A stretch of DNA of 64,000 bases from Armatimonadota bacterium (GCA_020846535.1 JADLDR010000199.1:1-64000); one strand, 5' to 3'. Counted from the first letter of the stretch, positions 1 through 9,018 are shown. Numbers and translations are program-made. The notes: generated from the sequence alone by a model not told the origin.

Positions 1-290
1 AGAGGGCACTTTCCCCGGGGATCAGGCCGTAGGGGCGAACCTCGTGTTCGCCCGGAAAAAGGGCCTGGTCACGGGCAGGGCGATCACAAGGATCGCCCCT
101 ACGGGTCGGACCGGACGGCTACAGAACGGAACGTTTTCTCCAACGGGCTGCTTAGGAGAGGGGGTGTTCGGCCTGTCTTACCTGCTTCTGTCGCCAGGCT
201 CCCTCCCTCTGTGCCCCGGAGAGGGAGAGCCGGGGTGGGTGAGGCGCTTTCCCACCGACTGTGACACATCTCTGTTTCGATTCGGACTGG
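1..290. repeat. Intergenic repeat region at the left edge
   Basis: No gene is supported here. Bases 31-112 carry two imperfect copies of the GTAGGGGCG...CGCCCCTAC palindrome family that recurs through the window. Bases about 180-255 carry a C/G-rich inverted segment (CTCCCTCCCTCTG facing GGAGAGGGAGAG) related to the longer repeat family seen at 3812-3932. It lies just downstream of the secretin gene stop and could act as its terminator. Confidence 0.6.
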
Positions 291-2600
291 CTACTGGTTT
301 TTCATGATGCGAGGGGTCAGGAAGACCATCACTTCGGAACGGCGGTGCGTTTTTTCGCGGTTCTGGAAGAGCTGGCCGAAGAAAGGGATGTCCCCCAGGA
401 TCGGCACTTTGCTGACGGTCTTCAGGTCTTCTTCGCGCAGGAGGCCGCCGATGACGAAGGTTTCCCCGTCGCGGACGCGGATGGTGCTGTCGGCCTCGCG
501 GCTGCTGGTCTGGGGGATGCTGCCGTTCGGGGTTTCCACCATCGCCGTGACCGTGCTGACAACCGGATGCACTTTCATCGTGATAAAGCCGTCCGGGCTG
601 ATGCGCGGGCGCACCAGAAGGATGATGCCGACCGGCACATCGCGCACATCGAACTGGCTGCCGGTGGCCGTGATACTCACCAGAACGGTGTAGCGGAGCA
701 TATCGCCGATGAAGATGTTCGCATCCTGGTTGTCCAGGACGGCGATGCTCGGGTTCGCCAGGATCTTGGCCTTTTTGCTGCTCACGGCGGCATTCAGGCG
801 GGCCTCGATGTTGAGCATATCCCGGGAGAAGCTGCCCACCGCGATGTCCTGCCGCCCCGGGCGCTCGCGGAGGGTGAGGGCGTAGGATTGGGGCCAACTG
901 ATGCCCAGGTTGCTGCTCTCCTCAGGGGAGATATCGATGAGCTTGGCTTCGATCATCACCTGGGGTGGAGCCTCGTCCACCGCCTCGATGAGCTGGACGG
1001 CCCTGTCGATGGCTGCGCTGCTGCCGACCAGGATAACGGTTTTGGAGGAGGAGCCTGCCTTATTGTCGCCGGCGGCTCCGGACTGCGCCTGGCCTGCGCC
1101 CGCGCCGCCCATGCCACCACCCATACCGCCCATGCCTCCGCCCATACCGCCGCCTGCGCCGCCGCCCGACGACTGGAAGGTGTCCGTGGCGGTGATGGCG
1201 GTGAATTTCGGGGTGGGAGGCGCATAGGTCTCCGGCCCGGCGGTGGCTTTGACGTCCGGGATGGCTTTGAGCATCTGCTCCACTTGCCCGGCGGTGATAT
1301 ATTTGAGGACGACCACCCGCTGCACGGTATCGACCGCCGATTCCACATCGAGCGCCTTGACGGCCTGCACGGCTTTATCGACATTCGTCTTGCTGCCGCT
1401 CAGGACGATGGCCTTCTCCTGCTGCCGGAGGGAGACCTGCGGGAAGGCGGCCTGAAGCGTTTCCGCAAGGGCTTCCGCAGCGATGTATTTGGGCACAACC
1501 GCTTCGGAGACGGTGACCGCCGCTTTCGCCACATCCACCTGGCTCAAGGTCTGCATCACCTGGTCCATGTCTTCGGACAGGCCGATCAGGGTGATGGTGG
1601 CGGTCTGCGTCTGGGCTTCCACAGTGAGGTGCGGATAGGTCGCCTCCAGCAGCTTCTTGGCGTCCTCCGGGGCGATGTTTTTGGTGATATAAGTTTGCCG
1701 GACGCCGGAGCTGGCCGCCAGGCGCTTCAGCTCCTCCGGCTTGGCGATGATATAGGTGTTATCGATTTTGCGGTAGTCCAGGCTGTTGAGGCTTGCCACG
1801 AGGCGGAGGGCTTCCTGAAGACTCGCCTTGCGGAGCCGGAGGGTGGCTTTCCCCTGAGAGGTTCCGGAAACGGCTACATTCTGCCCGCTCTGGATGGAGA
1901 GGGCCTTGGCGATATCGCTCAGTTCCGCATTGACGAAATCCATATCGATGCTGCCCGATCCGCTTCCCATCAGGCGGGTGATGGAGGGCAGGGGCCGGAC
2001 GACCCGGGGTTTTTCCGCAGGGCGCAGGACGGGCGCTTCGCGAATGACCGCTCTGGCTTTAGTCACCGGCCGGATGGCGACCCGGACCGGGGGCGTTATC
2101 GCGGCGGGAGGCGCGGCATTTTCGGCAGGGGCGGTCGGGGCCTCGGTTTTTATCGCTTTCGTGGGAGCAGGGGCCGCTTTGAGCCGGTTCGAGGCGACCT
2201 CCACATTCAGCCGGGAGCCGTTCTCGGTGAGGAATACTCGGGCGGAAGGCGCGGCCCGCATGGTCACGGTCACCCGCACCCAGGGATGCCGGGCGGCGTG
2301 GGGCTTGAGAACGACCGTTCGAATCGGGCTGCCCGCTTCCGGGGTCTTGACCTCTTTGCCGGAGGCCCCGGTACTCAGGAAATCGAAGTAAATCCGTTCG
2401 GGACGAGTCAGGCGGCCCTGGCGGAAGCGGAGCGGGCCGTTGCCGATGACCGAGACCAGCGTTTTCTCCGGCTGCTCCGAAACCACCAGATTGGTGATCT
2501 GCCGGGACGCTCTCCGGGAAAAGGCCGCGGTCGGGATGAGAAACCCTGACGCCAGGATGACAAGAATGAACCCGGCAAAACGGGCTTTCAGGCGAAACAT
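291..2600 (-). CDS. Secretin of type IV pilus / type II secretion (PilQ/GspD-like)
   Basis: This is a 769-residue outer-membrane secretin, the gated channel of a type IV pilus or type II secretion machine. A signal peptide (about residues 1-27) is followed by an AMIN-like domain (about 35-135), an Ala/Pro-rich linker (about 140-205), an STN/N0 domain (about 217-290), repeated secretin N-domains (about 300-455) and the C-terminal secretin barrel (about 530-769). The barrel shows the typical VPVGIILLVRPRI and VPILGDIPFFGQLF stretches. An unusual Gly/Met-rich loop (repeated GGGM units, about 470-500) interrupts the last N-domain. The ATG start has a GGAGG site 7-8 bases upstream. No other pilus-assembly genes are adjacent. 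The prepilin at 41714 and the FlhG-like ATPase at 45953 are the nearest possible partners. PilQ versus GspD cannot be decided from sequence alone. Confidence 0.93.
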   Translation of the reverse strand: MFRLKARFAGFILVILASGFLIPTAAFSRRASRQITNLVVSEQPEKTLVSVIGNGPLRFRQGRLTRPERIYFDFLSTGASGKEVKTPEAGSPIRTVVLKPHAARHPWVRVTVTMRAAPSARVFLTENGSRLNVEVASNRLKAAPAPTKAIKTEAPTAPAENAAPPAAITPPVRVAIRPVTKARAVIREAPVLRPAEKPRVVRPLPSITRLMGSGSGSIDMDFVNAELSDIAKALSIQSGQNVAVSGTSQGKATLRLRKASLQEALRLVASLNSLDYRKIDNTYIIAKPEELKRLAASSGVRQTYITKNIAPEDAKKLLEATYPHLTVEAQTQTATITLIGLSEDMDQVMQTLSQVDVAKAAVTVSEAVVPKYIAAEALAETLQAAFPQVSLRQQEKAIVLSGSKTNVDKAVQAVKALDVESAVDTVQRVVVLKYITAGQVEQMLKAIPDVKATAGPETYAPPTPKFTAITATDTFQSSGGGAGGGMGGGMGGMGGGMGGAGAGQAQSGAAGDNKAGSSSKTVILVGSSAAIDRAVQLIEAVDEAPPQVMIEAKLIDISPEESSNLGISWPQSYALTLRERPGRQDIAVGSFSRDMLNIEARLNAAVSSKKAKILANPSIAVLDNQDANIFIGDMLRYTVLVSITATGSQFDVRDVPVGIILLVRPRISPDGFITMKVHPVVSTVTAMVETPNGSIPQTSSREADSTIRVRDGETFVIGGLLREEDLKTVSKVPILGDIPFFGQLFQNREKTHRRSEVMVFLTPRIMKNQ

Positions 2601-2785
2601 AAGGCTTTTCCTCCTTCAACCTGGAGAATCTTTTCGCAAAACCTCGTAATAATATCGGATGCTTATCTCCATTATCGGCAGACAGCCGGTATTTTTGCAG
2701 GGGGAGGAAGGAATTATCTTCAAGTTGCCCGGTCGATAGGGCCAAGCGAAATCATGACCGTATTTCGAGGCAAAGGAGGAGTGTT

Positions 2786-3709
2786 TCAATCTTCGGCGGC
2801 CTCTTCCGGCTCGGCATGCTCCTCTTTTCGCCATTTTTCGATCAAGCGGCGGCGTTTTCGGAGAAAAGCCAGGTAGCCCGCTCCAAAAATCAGCACAAAG
2901 AGGATGCCGACGGCCCAGGACGCGGTATTGGCCCAGGGCGTCCACTTATAGGTTTCCCTCAGGCTTCCTTTCCAGTTGTCTTCCAGTTCCTCCAGGCTGC
3001 TGCCGAAGACGGTCACCAGCGCCCTGTGCAGCCCGTAGCCCTGGCCGAGGAGCGCGATGAGCCTGGGGAACGCCTCCTCGCCGTATAGAGCGTCCAGATA
3101 GGCGGCGAAGGAGGCGCTTTGCAGGTAGGCCAGGGCGCTGCCCTCGGGGTCGGCGGGGAAGCGGTCGGCAATCTTTTCCAGGGGGATGAGATTGCCGCGC
3201 GCCACGGCGTCGGCCAGGCGGTCCTGGGTCTCGGGACGCCAGGGTTCGGTCAGGTATTTTGCCAGCCCCTCGTTCATCCACAGGGGGATCTGCTCGCGGT
3301 TGCCGGAGACCGCCCGGTTCAGGAGGATGTGGACGATCTCATGGGCCAGCACCGGCCCGGCCTCCTCGAACAGCCCGGAGGCGTCCACCCGGATGGTGTC
3401 GTCCTTCCCATAGGCCAGGCCGACCACCAGCAGGTGGGGATCGGTTTTCGTATCGCGGGTGAAGAGCCTGTGGCTGGGATAAAAGTAAACGCGCACCTTC
3501 CCGGAGGGGGGCAGCCGGAGCCGGGCGCGGATGTCCCGAATCGAATCCCCGGCGCGTGCCGCCAGCCTGCGGGCCTGCGCCCGATGGCCGGATAGGTAAA
3601 AAGCGATGACGTTCTCAGTGGAGAAAGACTGCCAGCGCAAAGGGGCCGCCCGGAGGGAGGAGGGGCAAAAGAGGGCGAGGATCAAACAGGAGAAAACAAG
3701 GGTATTCAG
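2786..3709 (-). CDS. Membrane-anchored gluzincin peptidase (peptidase MA-like)
   Basis: The product is a predicted exported zinc metallopeptidase of about 307 residues. A hydrophobic signal segment (LVFSCLILALFC) lies at the N-terminus. The zinc motif HEIVH falls near residues 122-126, followed about 20 residues later by WMNEGLAKYL, whose Glu is the expected third zinc ligand of the peptidase MA/gluzincin fold. A C-terminal membrane helix (about 262-284) precedes a basic tail, so the catalytic domain should face the periplasm or exterior. The start is uncertain. The open frame runs further upstream but there it only translates an intergenic repeat, and no ATG lies near the signal peptide. A CTG at 3709 is used here as an approximation. 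The secretin gene follows 185 bases downstream on the same strand. Confidence 0.8.
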   Translation of the reverse strand: MNTLVFSCLILALFCPSSLRAAPLRWQSFSTENVIAFYLSGHRAQARRLAARAGDSIRDIRARLRLPPSGKVRVYFYPSHRLFTRDTKTDPHLLVVGLAYGKDDTIRVDASGLFEEAGPVLAHEIVHILLNRAVSGNREQIPLWMNEGLAKYLTEPWRPETQDRLADAVARGNLIPLEKIADRFPADPEGSALAYLQSASFAAYLDALYGEEAFPRLIALLGQGYGLHRALVTVFGSSLEELEDNWKGSLRETYKWTPWANTASWAVGILFVLIFGAGYLAFLRKRRRLIEKWRKEEHAEPEEAAED

Positions 3710-4380
3710 GACTTTTGCCTGGTCGGACAGGGACGTGCGGCTGCGCGCCCCGTACGCATCCAGATCAGGGTGACTGTCCCGCCGGGGCGGGGTTCGAGGC
3801 TTTGGGAGACCGTTACCTAACCCCCCGGCCCCCTTCCCGAAACGGGCAGGGGGAGGGGATGATGCCGTCAAGCACCGCACAGTCTCCCCCCTCTCCCCGT
3901 TTCGGGGAAAGGGGCCAGGGGAGAGAGGTAACCCATTCCCCAGGACCGGATAATGCTTGCCCTTATCTTGATACCTATGGGACGTACGGCTGTGCGCCCC
4001 ATAGAGTTTCTCCGGCTCTGCCGGGAAGCGCGAGTCCGGGTATGGTCCGGGAGCAGCCAATCTCAAACCGGCATCCGGCGACAATTCTCCTATCCTTTCC
4101 GCTCTGGCTGGCGATCTTTCCCTTTCCTTCGACAGCCGGTAGGCTTTTCCTGGAATCGGCGCTCGGGACCGCACCCATACCGAGTTTTGCCATTCTAAAA
4201 AGTTTCCGATTTTGCCTCCACACCCTCCACAGATTTTCAGCGCACTGCCTCGAAAAGAACGCTCTTACGGCAGGAGTTTGGCGGCCCTGGCGAGAATCGT
4301 ATCAGACAATGGACAGAAATGGCAAATTCTGGATAGCTACTCTCGCCCGACGCCCGAATCGCTGAAACTGGAGGTCACTT
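3710..4380. repeat. Intergenic region with long inverted repeat element (family C, copy 1)
   Basis: No gene is supported. The core at 3812-3932 begins GTTACCTAACCCCCCGG and ends GGGGAGAGAGGTAAC, with C-rich and G-rich internal arms able to fold into a long hairpin. Short palindromes flank it at about 3729-3756 and 3977-4003. Related copies occur at about 18598-18840 (opposite orientation), 41298-41444 and 59640-59803. The remainder (4004-4360) shows nothing recognisable. A GGAGGT ribosome site at about 4370 belongs to the next gene. Confidence 0.75.
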
Positions 4381-6027
4381 ATGAACGGCGCGCAATGGCT
4401 GGTGAAGGCTTTGAAGCATGTCGGGGTGGAACGGCTCTTTACCCTCTGCGGGAACGGGCTGGATCCGGTTTACGACGCCTGCTTCGAGGAAGGGATCGGC
4501 TTGCTCGATACCCGCAACGAGCAGGCGGCTTCCTATATGGGGGATGCGTGGGGCCGATTGACCCGCAAGGTCGGGGCGGTGGCTGTGAGCGCGGGGCCGG
4601 GGCACACCAACGCCCTGACCGGCCTGGCGAACGCTTTCTGGGACGGCGGGCCGATGCTGCTGATCAGCGGGTGCAGCCCGGCGGATTCCAGGGGGATGGG
4701 CCATTTCCAGGAGCTCGACCAGGCGGCGATGGCGGCCCCGGCATGCAAATACGCCCGCTTCGTGGACAGGATCGAGACGCTGCCCCAGGAAGTGAACAAC
4801 GCGCTCCAGATCGCTGTCTCCGGGCGGCCCGGCCCGGTCCACCTGACGATCCCCGCCGATGTGCTGCTGGCCCCTCTGCCGGAAGGAGGCATGCGGGTCA
4901 TGCCCGGCCCCCTGGCGGCGGAGCCAAGAGTCGCCGGCGATCCCGAATTGCTGCGCCGGGCGACTCTGATGCTGAGCGAGGCCCGGCGGCCCTTCGTCGT
5001 GGCCGGGAGCGGGGCCTTCTATGCCGGGGCCGGAGAAGCCCTCAAAAGCTTTGTCGAGGCCACTCAGATTCCCGTCCTGTCCCACCTGTGGGACCGCGGC
5101 TGCGTCGAGTCCGCCTGGCCTCAGTATGTGGGGATCGCCAGCGGCGAGGTGAACGGCGCTTTCCGCCTTTTGAGCCAGGCCGATGTCGCGCTCTTCCTGG
5201 GGGCCAGGCTCGATTACCGGGTCAACCACGGGCTGCCGCCGGTGATCGCCGGAAGCGCCCGGATTATCCGGATAGATGCGGAGCCTTCGGAAATCCACCG
5301 GCCCCGCCCCGCCGACCTGGGCATTGTGGCGGACCCGAAGTCGGCTCTGGAGGGGATGGCCGCCCATCTGCCGGGCCTGCCCTTCCCGCATGCGGACTGG
5401 CTGGCCCGGGCTCGCTCCGCCCGGGAGTCGTTCCTGCGCCAGTGGGATGGCAAAGGAGAGGAGGAGGGCTGCCCGATTTCCGCCCTGCGGATCTGCCGGG
5501 AGTTGCAGCCGTTCCTGGACCGGGAGGTGACCTTCCTGCTGGATGGGGGCAATATCGGGCGGTGGGCGCATATGATGCTCTGGAACCGCCATCCGTCGCA
5601 CTGGCTCACCTGCGGGGCGAGCGGGGCGGTGGGGTGGGGGCTTTCGGGCGCGGTAGCGGCCCGCCTTTCCCGGCCCGACCATCCCGTGCTGCTGCTGACC
5701 GGGGACGGGGCGGCAGGTTTCACGCTGGCCGATATCGAGACGGCCCTGCGCTTCAAAACGCCCTATGTGGCCGTGGTGGCCCATGACGCGGCCTGGGGCG
5801 TGGTGGCCGACCACCGCCCGGACGATTACAAGGATGCCACCCTGCTGGGCGAGATCCGCTTCGACAGGGTGGCGGCGGCGCTGGGGGCCAGAGGGGTGTT
5901 CATCGAAAAGGCCGCCCGGCTCGGCCCGGCCATCGAGGAGGGGTTGCAGGCCGATACCGTGACCTTTATCCATGTGCCCACGCAACTGGGCGGGATCGCG
6001 CAGTGGGCCAGGAAGTGGAGGCTGTGA
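4381..6027 (+). CDS. Thiamine-pyrophosphate-dependent enzyme (acetolactate synthase / 2-hydroxyacyl-CoA lyase-like)
   Basis: This 548-residue protein has the three-domain layout of the acetohydroxyacid synthase/benzoylformate decarboxylase superfamily. The catalytic Glu of the Pyr domain is E47 in RNEQAA. The C-terminal PP domain has the GDG diphosphate motif at about 441-443, but the Asn pair usually found about 25-30 residues later is replaced by His-Asp (about 468-469). It therefore should bind TPP and metal, although the exact substrate is unknown and the Mg-site variant is unusual. A GGAGGT site sits 5-6 bases before the ATG. The stop overlaps the start of the Nudix gene, so the two are probably co-translated. 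A biosynthetic AHAS is less likely because no small subunit or ilv genes are present. Confidence 0.85.
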   Translation: MNGAQWLVKALKHVGVERLFTLCGNGLDPVYDACFEEGIGLLDTRNEQAASYMGDAWGRLTRKVGAVAVSAGPGHTNALTGLANAFWDGGPMLLISGCSPADSRGMGHFQELDQAAMAAPACKYARFVDRIETLPQEVNNALQIAVSGRPGPVHLTIPADVLLAPLPEGGMRVMPGPLAAEPRVAGDPELLRRATLMLSEARRPFVVAGSGAFYAGAGEALKSFVEATQIPVLSHLWDRGCVESAWPQYVGIASGEVNGAFRLLSQADVALFLGARLDYRVNHGLPPVIAGSARIIRIDAEPSEIHRPRPADLGIVADPKSALEGMAAHLPGLPFPHADWLARARSARESFLRQWDGKGEEEGCPISALRICRELQPFLDREVTFLLDGGNIGRWAHMMLWNRHPSHWLTCGASGAVGWGLSGAVAARLSRPDHPVLLLTGDGAAGFTLADIETALRFKTPYVAVVAHDAAWGVVADHRPDDYKDATLLGEIRFDRVAAALGARGVFIEKAARLGPAIEEGLQADTVTFIHVPTQLGGIAQWARKWRL

Positions 6028-6491
6028 CGCCCCTCAGCCGCGATGTCACGGTGGCGGTTTTCACGGTCCGGCGTGGGCGCGTGCTGCTTCATTACCACGC
6101 CAGGCTGGGGATGTGGCTGCCGCCGGGCGGCCACATCGAGCCGAACGAGCTGCCCGACGAGGCGGCGGTGCGGGAGACGCTGGAGGAAGCGGGGATCGCT
6201 GTCGGGATCGCCGGAGAGAAGGCGCTGCCCCTGGATTATCCCCGCCAGCTCTACCGGCCCGAGGGCATCCAGTTGGAGGATATCGCACCCGGCCACCAGC
6301 ACATCGATCTGATCTATTTTGCTCGGCCCCTGGAGGCGGACCCCGCGATCCCGCCCGAACTGGCCGGACGCGACCGGGTGGGCTGGTACGCGCCGGAGGA
6401 GATGGAAGCCATGGGCGTCAATGAGGAGATTCGCCGCTGGTGCAAGAAGGCAGTCGAAACTCTGGATAGACTCGATAAGGAGGAGCTATGA
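6024..6491 (+). CDS. Nudix hydrolase
   Basis: A small Nudix-fold pyrophosphohydrolase of about 155 residues. The Nudix box runs from G36 to I58 (GGHIEPNELPDEAAVRETLE with AGI following) and has the G-x5-E-x7-RE-x2-EE-x-G pattern, so catalysis is expected. The chosen GTG start at 6024 overlaps the preceding TGA stop (GTGA) and has AGGAAG 8 bases upstream. An in-frame GTG at 6003 is the alternative. The 3' end overlaps the next ATG in the same way. The substrate cannot be deduced. A nucleoside-diphosphate derivative related to the TPP-enzyme pathway is one guess. Confidence 0.88.
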   Translation: MTPLSRDVTVAVFTVRRGRVLLHYHARLGMWLPPGGHIEPNELPDEAAVRETLEEAGIAVGIAGEKALPLDYPRQLYRPEGIQLEDIAPGHQHIDLIYFARPLEADPAIPPELAGRDRVGWYAPEEMEAMGVNEEIRRWCKKAVETLDRLDKEEL

Positions 6492-7705
6492 ATTCACGTG
6501 AGCGGGTGCTGAAAGCCCTGGCGTTCGAGGAGACGGACCGCGTTCCCCGCGATCTTGGTGCGATGCGATCCACCGGCGTCAGCGCCTTCGCCTATCCGAA
6601 GCTGGTGGCGGCTCTGGGGCTGCCGCCGCGCCGACCGCGGGTACACGATACCGGACAGATGTTGGCCCTGCCGGAGACCGATGTGCTGGACGCTCTGGGG
6701 TGCGATGTCGTCACCGTTGATGGCGGGGTGACCGACGCCTTCGAGGAACCGGAAAAGTGGCGCGATTACGATTTTGGGGGCCGCCTGCCCGCCCGCGTCC
6801 TCCATCCCGACGCCTTCGAAACCCTGCCCGACGGCACGGTGACCCAGTGGAAAAGCGCCCGGATGCCCCCGACCTCGTATGTCTTCAACGCCGACCACAG
6901 CGGCCAGCCCCTCCTGGCCTACGACCAGCCCCTTCCGCTCATCGACCTGAAGCAGTACGCCCGGGATCTAAGCAACCGCGATCTGACCGACGAGCAGATC
7001 AAAAGAACGGTGGATCTGGCGCGGCGGGCTCGCGAGTCCACCGACCGGGCGGTCTTTTTTACCGACTACTGCGGAACCGGGATCGGCATCGGGGGCTACT
7101 GCGGCATCGGCATCTTTCCGATCATCTGTAAGGAGGAGCCGGAATATGTGATGGAATATCACGAGCTGACCATCGAGCGGGCCATCCGCAACGTGCGGGC
7201 GGTATTGCCGGAGGTCAGGCGCTATGTGGATGTCATCATGACCACCGCGGACGACTGGGGCACCCAGAATGCGGTCATCGCTTCCCCGGAAACCTATCGA
7301 ACCCTCTTCAAGCCCTACTACCGCCGCTTCAATGACGAGGTTCATCGCCTGGCCCCGGATGCCCGTATCTTCATGCACAACTGCGGGGCCATCTACGATA
7401 TCCTGGACGATATCGCCGACAGCGGCTTTGATATCCTGAATCCGGTGCAGTGGTCGGCGGGCGGACACTCCTACCGCGAATGGAAGGACAGGCTGCGCCG
7501 ACGTCTGGCCCTGTGGGGCGGGGGCGTGAACACGCAAAAAACGCTGGCTTTGGGCACGGTTGAGGATGTGGAGCGCGAGGTCAGGGAAGTGGCGCGCTAC
7601 TGCCGCCAGGACGGGGGCTTTATCTTCAACAACATCCACAACCTTTTGGCCGAAGTGCCGCCCGAAAAGGTGATCGCCATGTACCGGGCAGCAGGGGAGG
7701 CGTAA
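6488..7705 (+). CDS. Uroporphyrinogen-decarboxylase-like (MtaA/CmuA-type) protein
   Basis: A 405-residue URO-D superfamily protein. The opening NSRERVLKAL, the metal-type HNCG motif (H297, C299) and the GGFIFNNIHN segment near the end resemble corrinoid/cofactor methyltransferases of the MtaA/CmuA branch rather than haem-pathway HemE. Such proteins usually move methyl groups to or from a corrinoid or thiol carrier, but no corrinoid protein is encoded nearby. The ATG overlaps the Nudix stop (ATGA) and is preceded by AAGGAGG, so it is the third gene of a translationally coupled operon. A second, more distant relative lies at 53082-54161. The function in the context of a TPP enzyme and a Nudix hydrolase is unknown. 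Confidence 0.85.
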   Translation: MNSRERVLKALAFEETDRVPRDLGAMRSTGVSAFAYPKLVAALGLPPRRPRVHDTGQMLALPETDVLDALGCDVVTVDGGVTDAFEEPEKWRDYDFGGRLPARVLHPDAFETLPDGTVTQWKSARMPPTSYVFNADHSGQPLLAYDQPLPLIDLKQYARDLSNRDLTDEQIKRTVDLARRARESTDRAVFFTDYCGTGIGIGGYCGIGIFPIICKEEPEYVMEYHELTIERAIRNVRAVLPEVRRYVDVIMTTADDWGTQNAVIASPETYRTLFKPYYRRFNDEVHRLAPDARIFMHNCGAIYDILDDIADSGFDILNPVQWSAGGHSYREWKDRLRRRLALWGGGVNTQKTLALGTVEDVEREVREVARYCRQDGGFIFNNIHNLLAEVPPEKVIAMYRAAGEA

Positions 7706-7710
7706 AGAAG

Positions 7711-7734
7711 AGGGCGCTCCTGCCGGTGCGCCCT
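7711..7734. terminator. Stem-loop between convergent genes
   Basis: The arms AGGGCGC (7711-7717) and GCGCCCT (7728-7734) enclose a 10-base loop between the convergent stops of the URO-D-like and ATPase genes. There is no clear T-run, so it is a possible bidirectional terminator or a short member of the palindrome family. Confidence 0.4.
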
Positions 7735-8947
7735 ACAAGCCCTGCCAGAGAAAATCCTGCCAGGGAAGGCAGGCTATACCCAATCTGCGGGCAGTGTCGA
7801 TCCGCTCCAGATCGCACAGGACCAGGGGCCTGTATTCGGGCCATCTGCGGCAGAACTCCAGGAGGCCGGTAAGGTCTTTGGCCGTGTAACCGCCGGTCTT
7901 GATTTCTACAGCCCACAAGCCCCAGGAACCTGTCAGCACCGCATCGACTTCCAGGGGTTCCTCGCGCCAGTAGTGGACGCTCTGCTCGCAATTGACCGCA
8001 AAAGCCAGACAGGCGTTTTCCACCCAGCGGCCCCACAGAGCGGGATGGGTTTCCGGAAGAGGCGGGTCGCCGGAGAGGGAGGCGGACAGAAAGGCATTGC
8101 TCAGAGGGATGACTTTGGGTGGTGAAGCTCTGCGGCGAATCTCTTTTTGCGAGAACTTCCGGACTGCGGACACGAGATACGTTTCTTCGAGAAGGCCCAG
8201 ATAATGGGCTATCGTCTCCAAAGCGCCCGGATCCAGGATGCTGCCTGCGATCTTGTTCAGGGAAAGAATTTCTGACGGGTGTTCCACGCAAATGGCGAAT
8301 ATCTGCCTCAGTAGAGCCGGTTTGCGGACAAGCTCCAGCATCAGCAGATCCCTGCCGACCGCCGGGTCGATGATGCTGTCCCGCAGGTACGCTTTCCACC
8401 GCATCCTGTCCCCAAGCAGCGGCACTCCGCCCGGAAAACTGCCCGACCTCACAAACTGCCGGACGGCCTCCTCCCGGCTGAGCGCGAAAATGTCGGCAAT
8501 GTCGCGGGGCAGCCATTGGCGCAGAGCCAGACGCTCGAATCGCCCGGCCATCGTTTCACGCGTCCCGGCCCCGACCTGCAATGTCGCCGATCCGGTCACC
8601 ACAATATGGAGAGGCAGCCCTGAGCGGTATACCTGGTCGATAGACACTTTGACCAGGCGGGACCAGTCGGGAAAATATTGCGCCTCGTCCAACAGCAGCA
8701 GCGTTTTCCCGGCCCGCGCTTTTTGAAGGGCATTGCGCCATTGAAGCTCCCACCAGCCGGGCAGCAGGGCTTCAGGAGCATCGAGAGCCAGATAGATCGC
8801 CGACTCGCCCCAGCGCCGGGCGATCTCCAGCAAGATGCCTGTTTTTCCTACCTGCCTGGGGCCGGTCAGCACCTGAACCCGGCCCGGCGCAGGTTCTTCC
8901 AGCCGCCGCAACAACTTCTCTTGGATTGCCTGATACCCGTTTTCCAT
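7733..8947 (-). CDS. AAA-type ATPase with C-terminal nuclease-like domain (DUF4143 family)
   Basis: A 404-residue protein of the widespread bacterial ATPase/DUF4143 family. Walker A is TGPRQVGKT (about 28-36), Walker B is LLLLDEAQ (D87, E88), and VVTGSAT is the sensor segment. The C-terminal region has an E-V-D...V-E-I-K arrangement (about 332-352) typical of a PD-(D/E)xK-like nuclease fold. The cellular role of these proteins is largely unknown. They are common in accessory DNA and are sometimes discussed as defence or regulatory genes. It is transcribed alone, from a promoter with a TTGACA box and a perfect palindrome over the expected start point, so it is probably regulated by a dedicated repressor. 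Confidence 0.85.
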   Translation of the reverse strand: MENGYQAIQEKLLRRLEEPAPGRVQVLTGPRQVGKTGILLEIARRWGESAIYLALDAPEALLPGWWELQWRNALQKARAGKTLLLLDEAQYFPDWSRLVKVSIDQVYRSGLPLHIVVTGSATLQVGAGTRETMAGRFERLALRQWLPRDIADIFALSREEAVRQFVRSGSFPGGVPLLGDRMRWKAYLRDSIIDPAVGRDLLMLELVRKPALLRQIFAICVEHPSEILSLNKIAGSILDPGALETIAHYLGLLEETYLVSAVRKFSQKEIRRRASPPKVIPLSNAFLSASLSGDPPLPETHPALWGRWVENACLAFAVNCEQSVHYWREEPLEVDAVLTGSWGLWAVEIKTGGYTAKDLTGLLEFCRRWPEYRPLVLCDLERIDTARRLGIACLPWQDFLWQGL

Positions 8948-8956
8948 TTTATCCGT

Positions 8957-8982
8957 TATAACCGAATAATTTATCGGTTATA
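8957..8982. promoter_or_regulatory. Operator-like palindrome upstream of the DUF4143 ATPase
   Basis: The perfect arms TATAACCGA (8957-8965) and TCGGTTATA (8974-8982) are separated by 8 AT bases. The site overlaps the end of the predicted -10 box and the likely transcription start of the minus-strand gene beginning at 8947, the classic position for a dimeric repressor. Confidence 0.65.
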
Positions 8983-9010
8983 GTGTATAAAATTTCCGGT
9001 CTTTTGTCAA
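8982..9010 (-). promoter_or_regulatory. Sigma-70-like promoter for the DUF4143 ATPase
   Basis: On the minus strand a perfect TTGACA (-35, 9010-9005) is followed after 17 bases by TACACT (-10, 8987-8982). This lies 35-65 bases before the ATG at 8947. Confidence 0.6.
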
Positions 9011-9018
9011 GGGTGGCT

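Noticed and set aside
261-2549. Long plus-strand frame over the secretin gene
   Set aside because: It is the antisense shadow of the secretin, with low-complexity translation and no recognisable domain.
3710-4174. N-terminal extension of the HExxH peptidase frame
   Set aside because: The extra residues only translate family C repeat sequence. The signal peptide begins near 3709.
6488-7705. Haem-pathway uroporphyrinogen decarboxylase HemE
   Set aside because: The HNCG metal motif and the GGFIFNNIHN ending fit MtaA/CmuA-type methyltransferases, and no haem gene is near.
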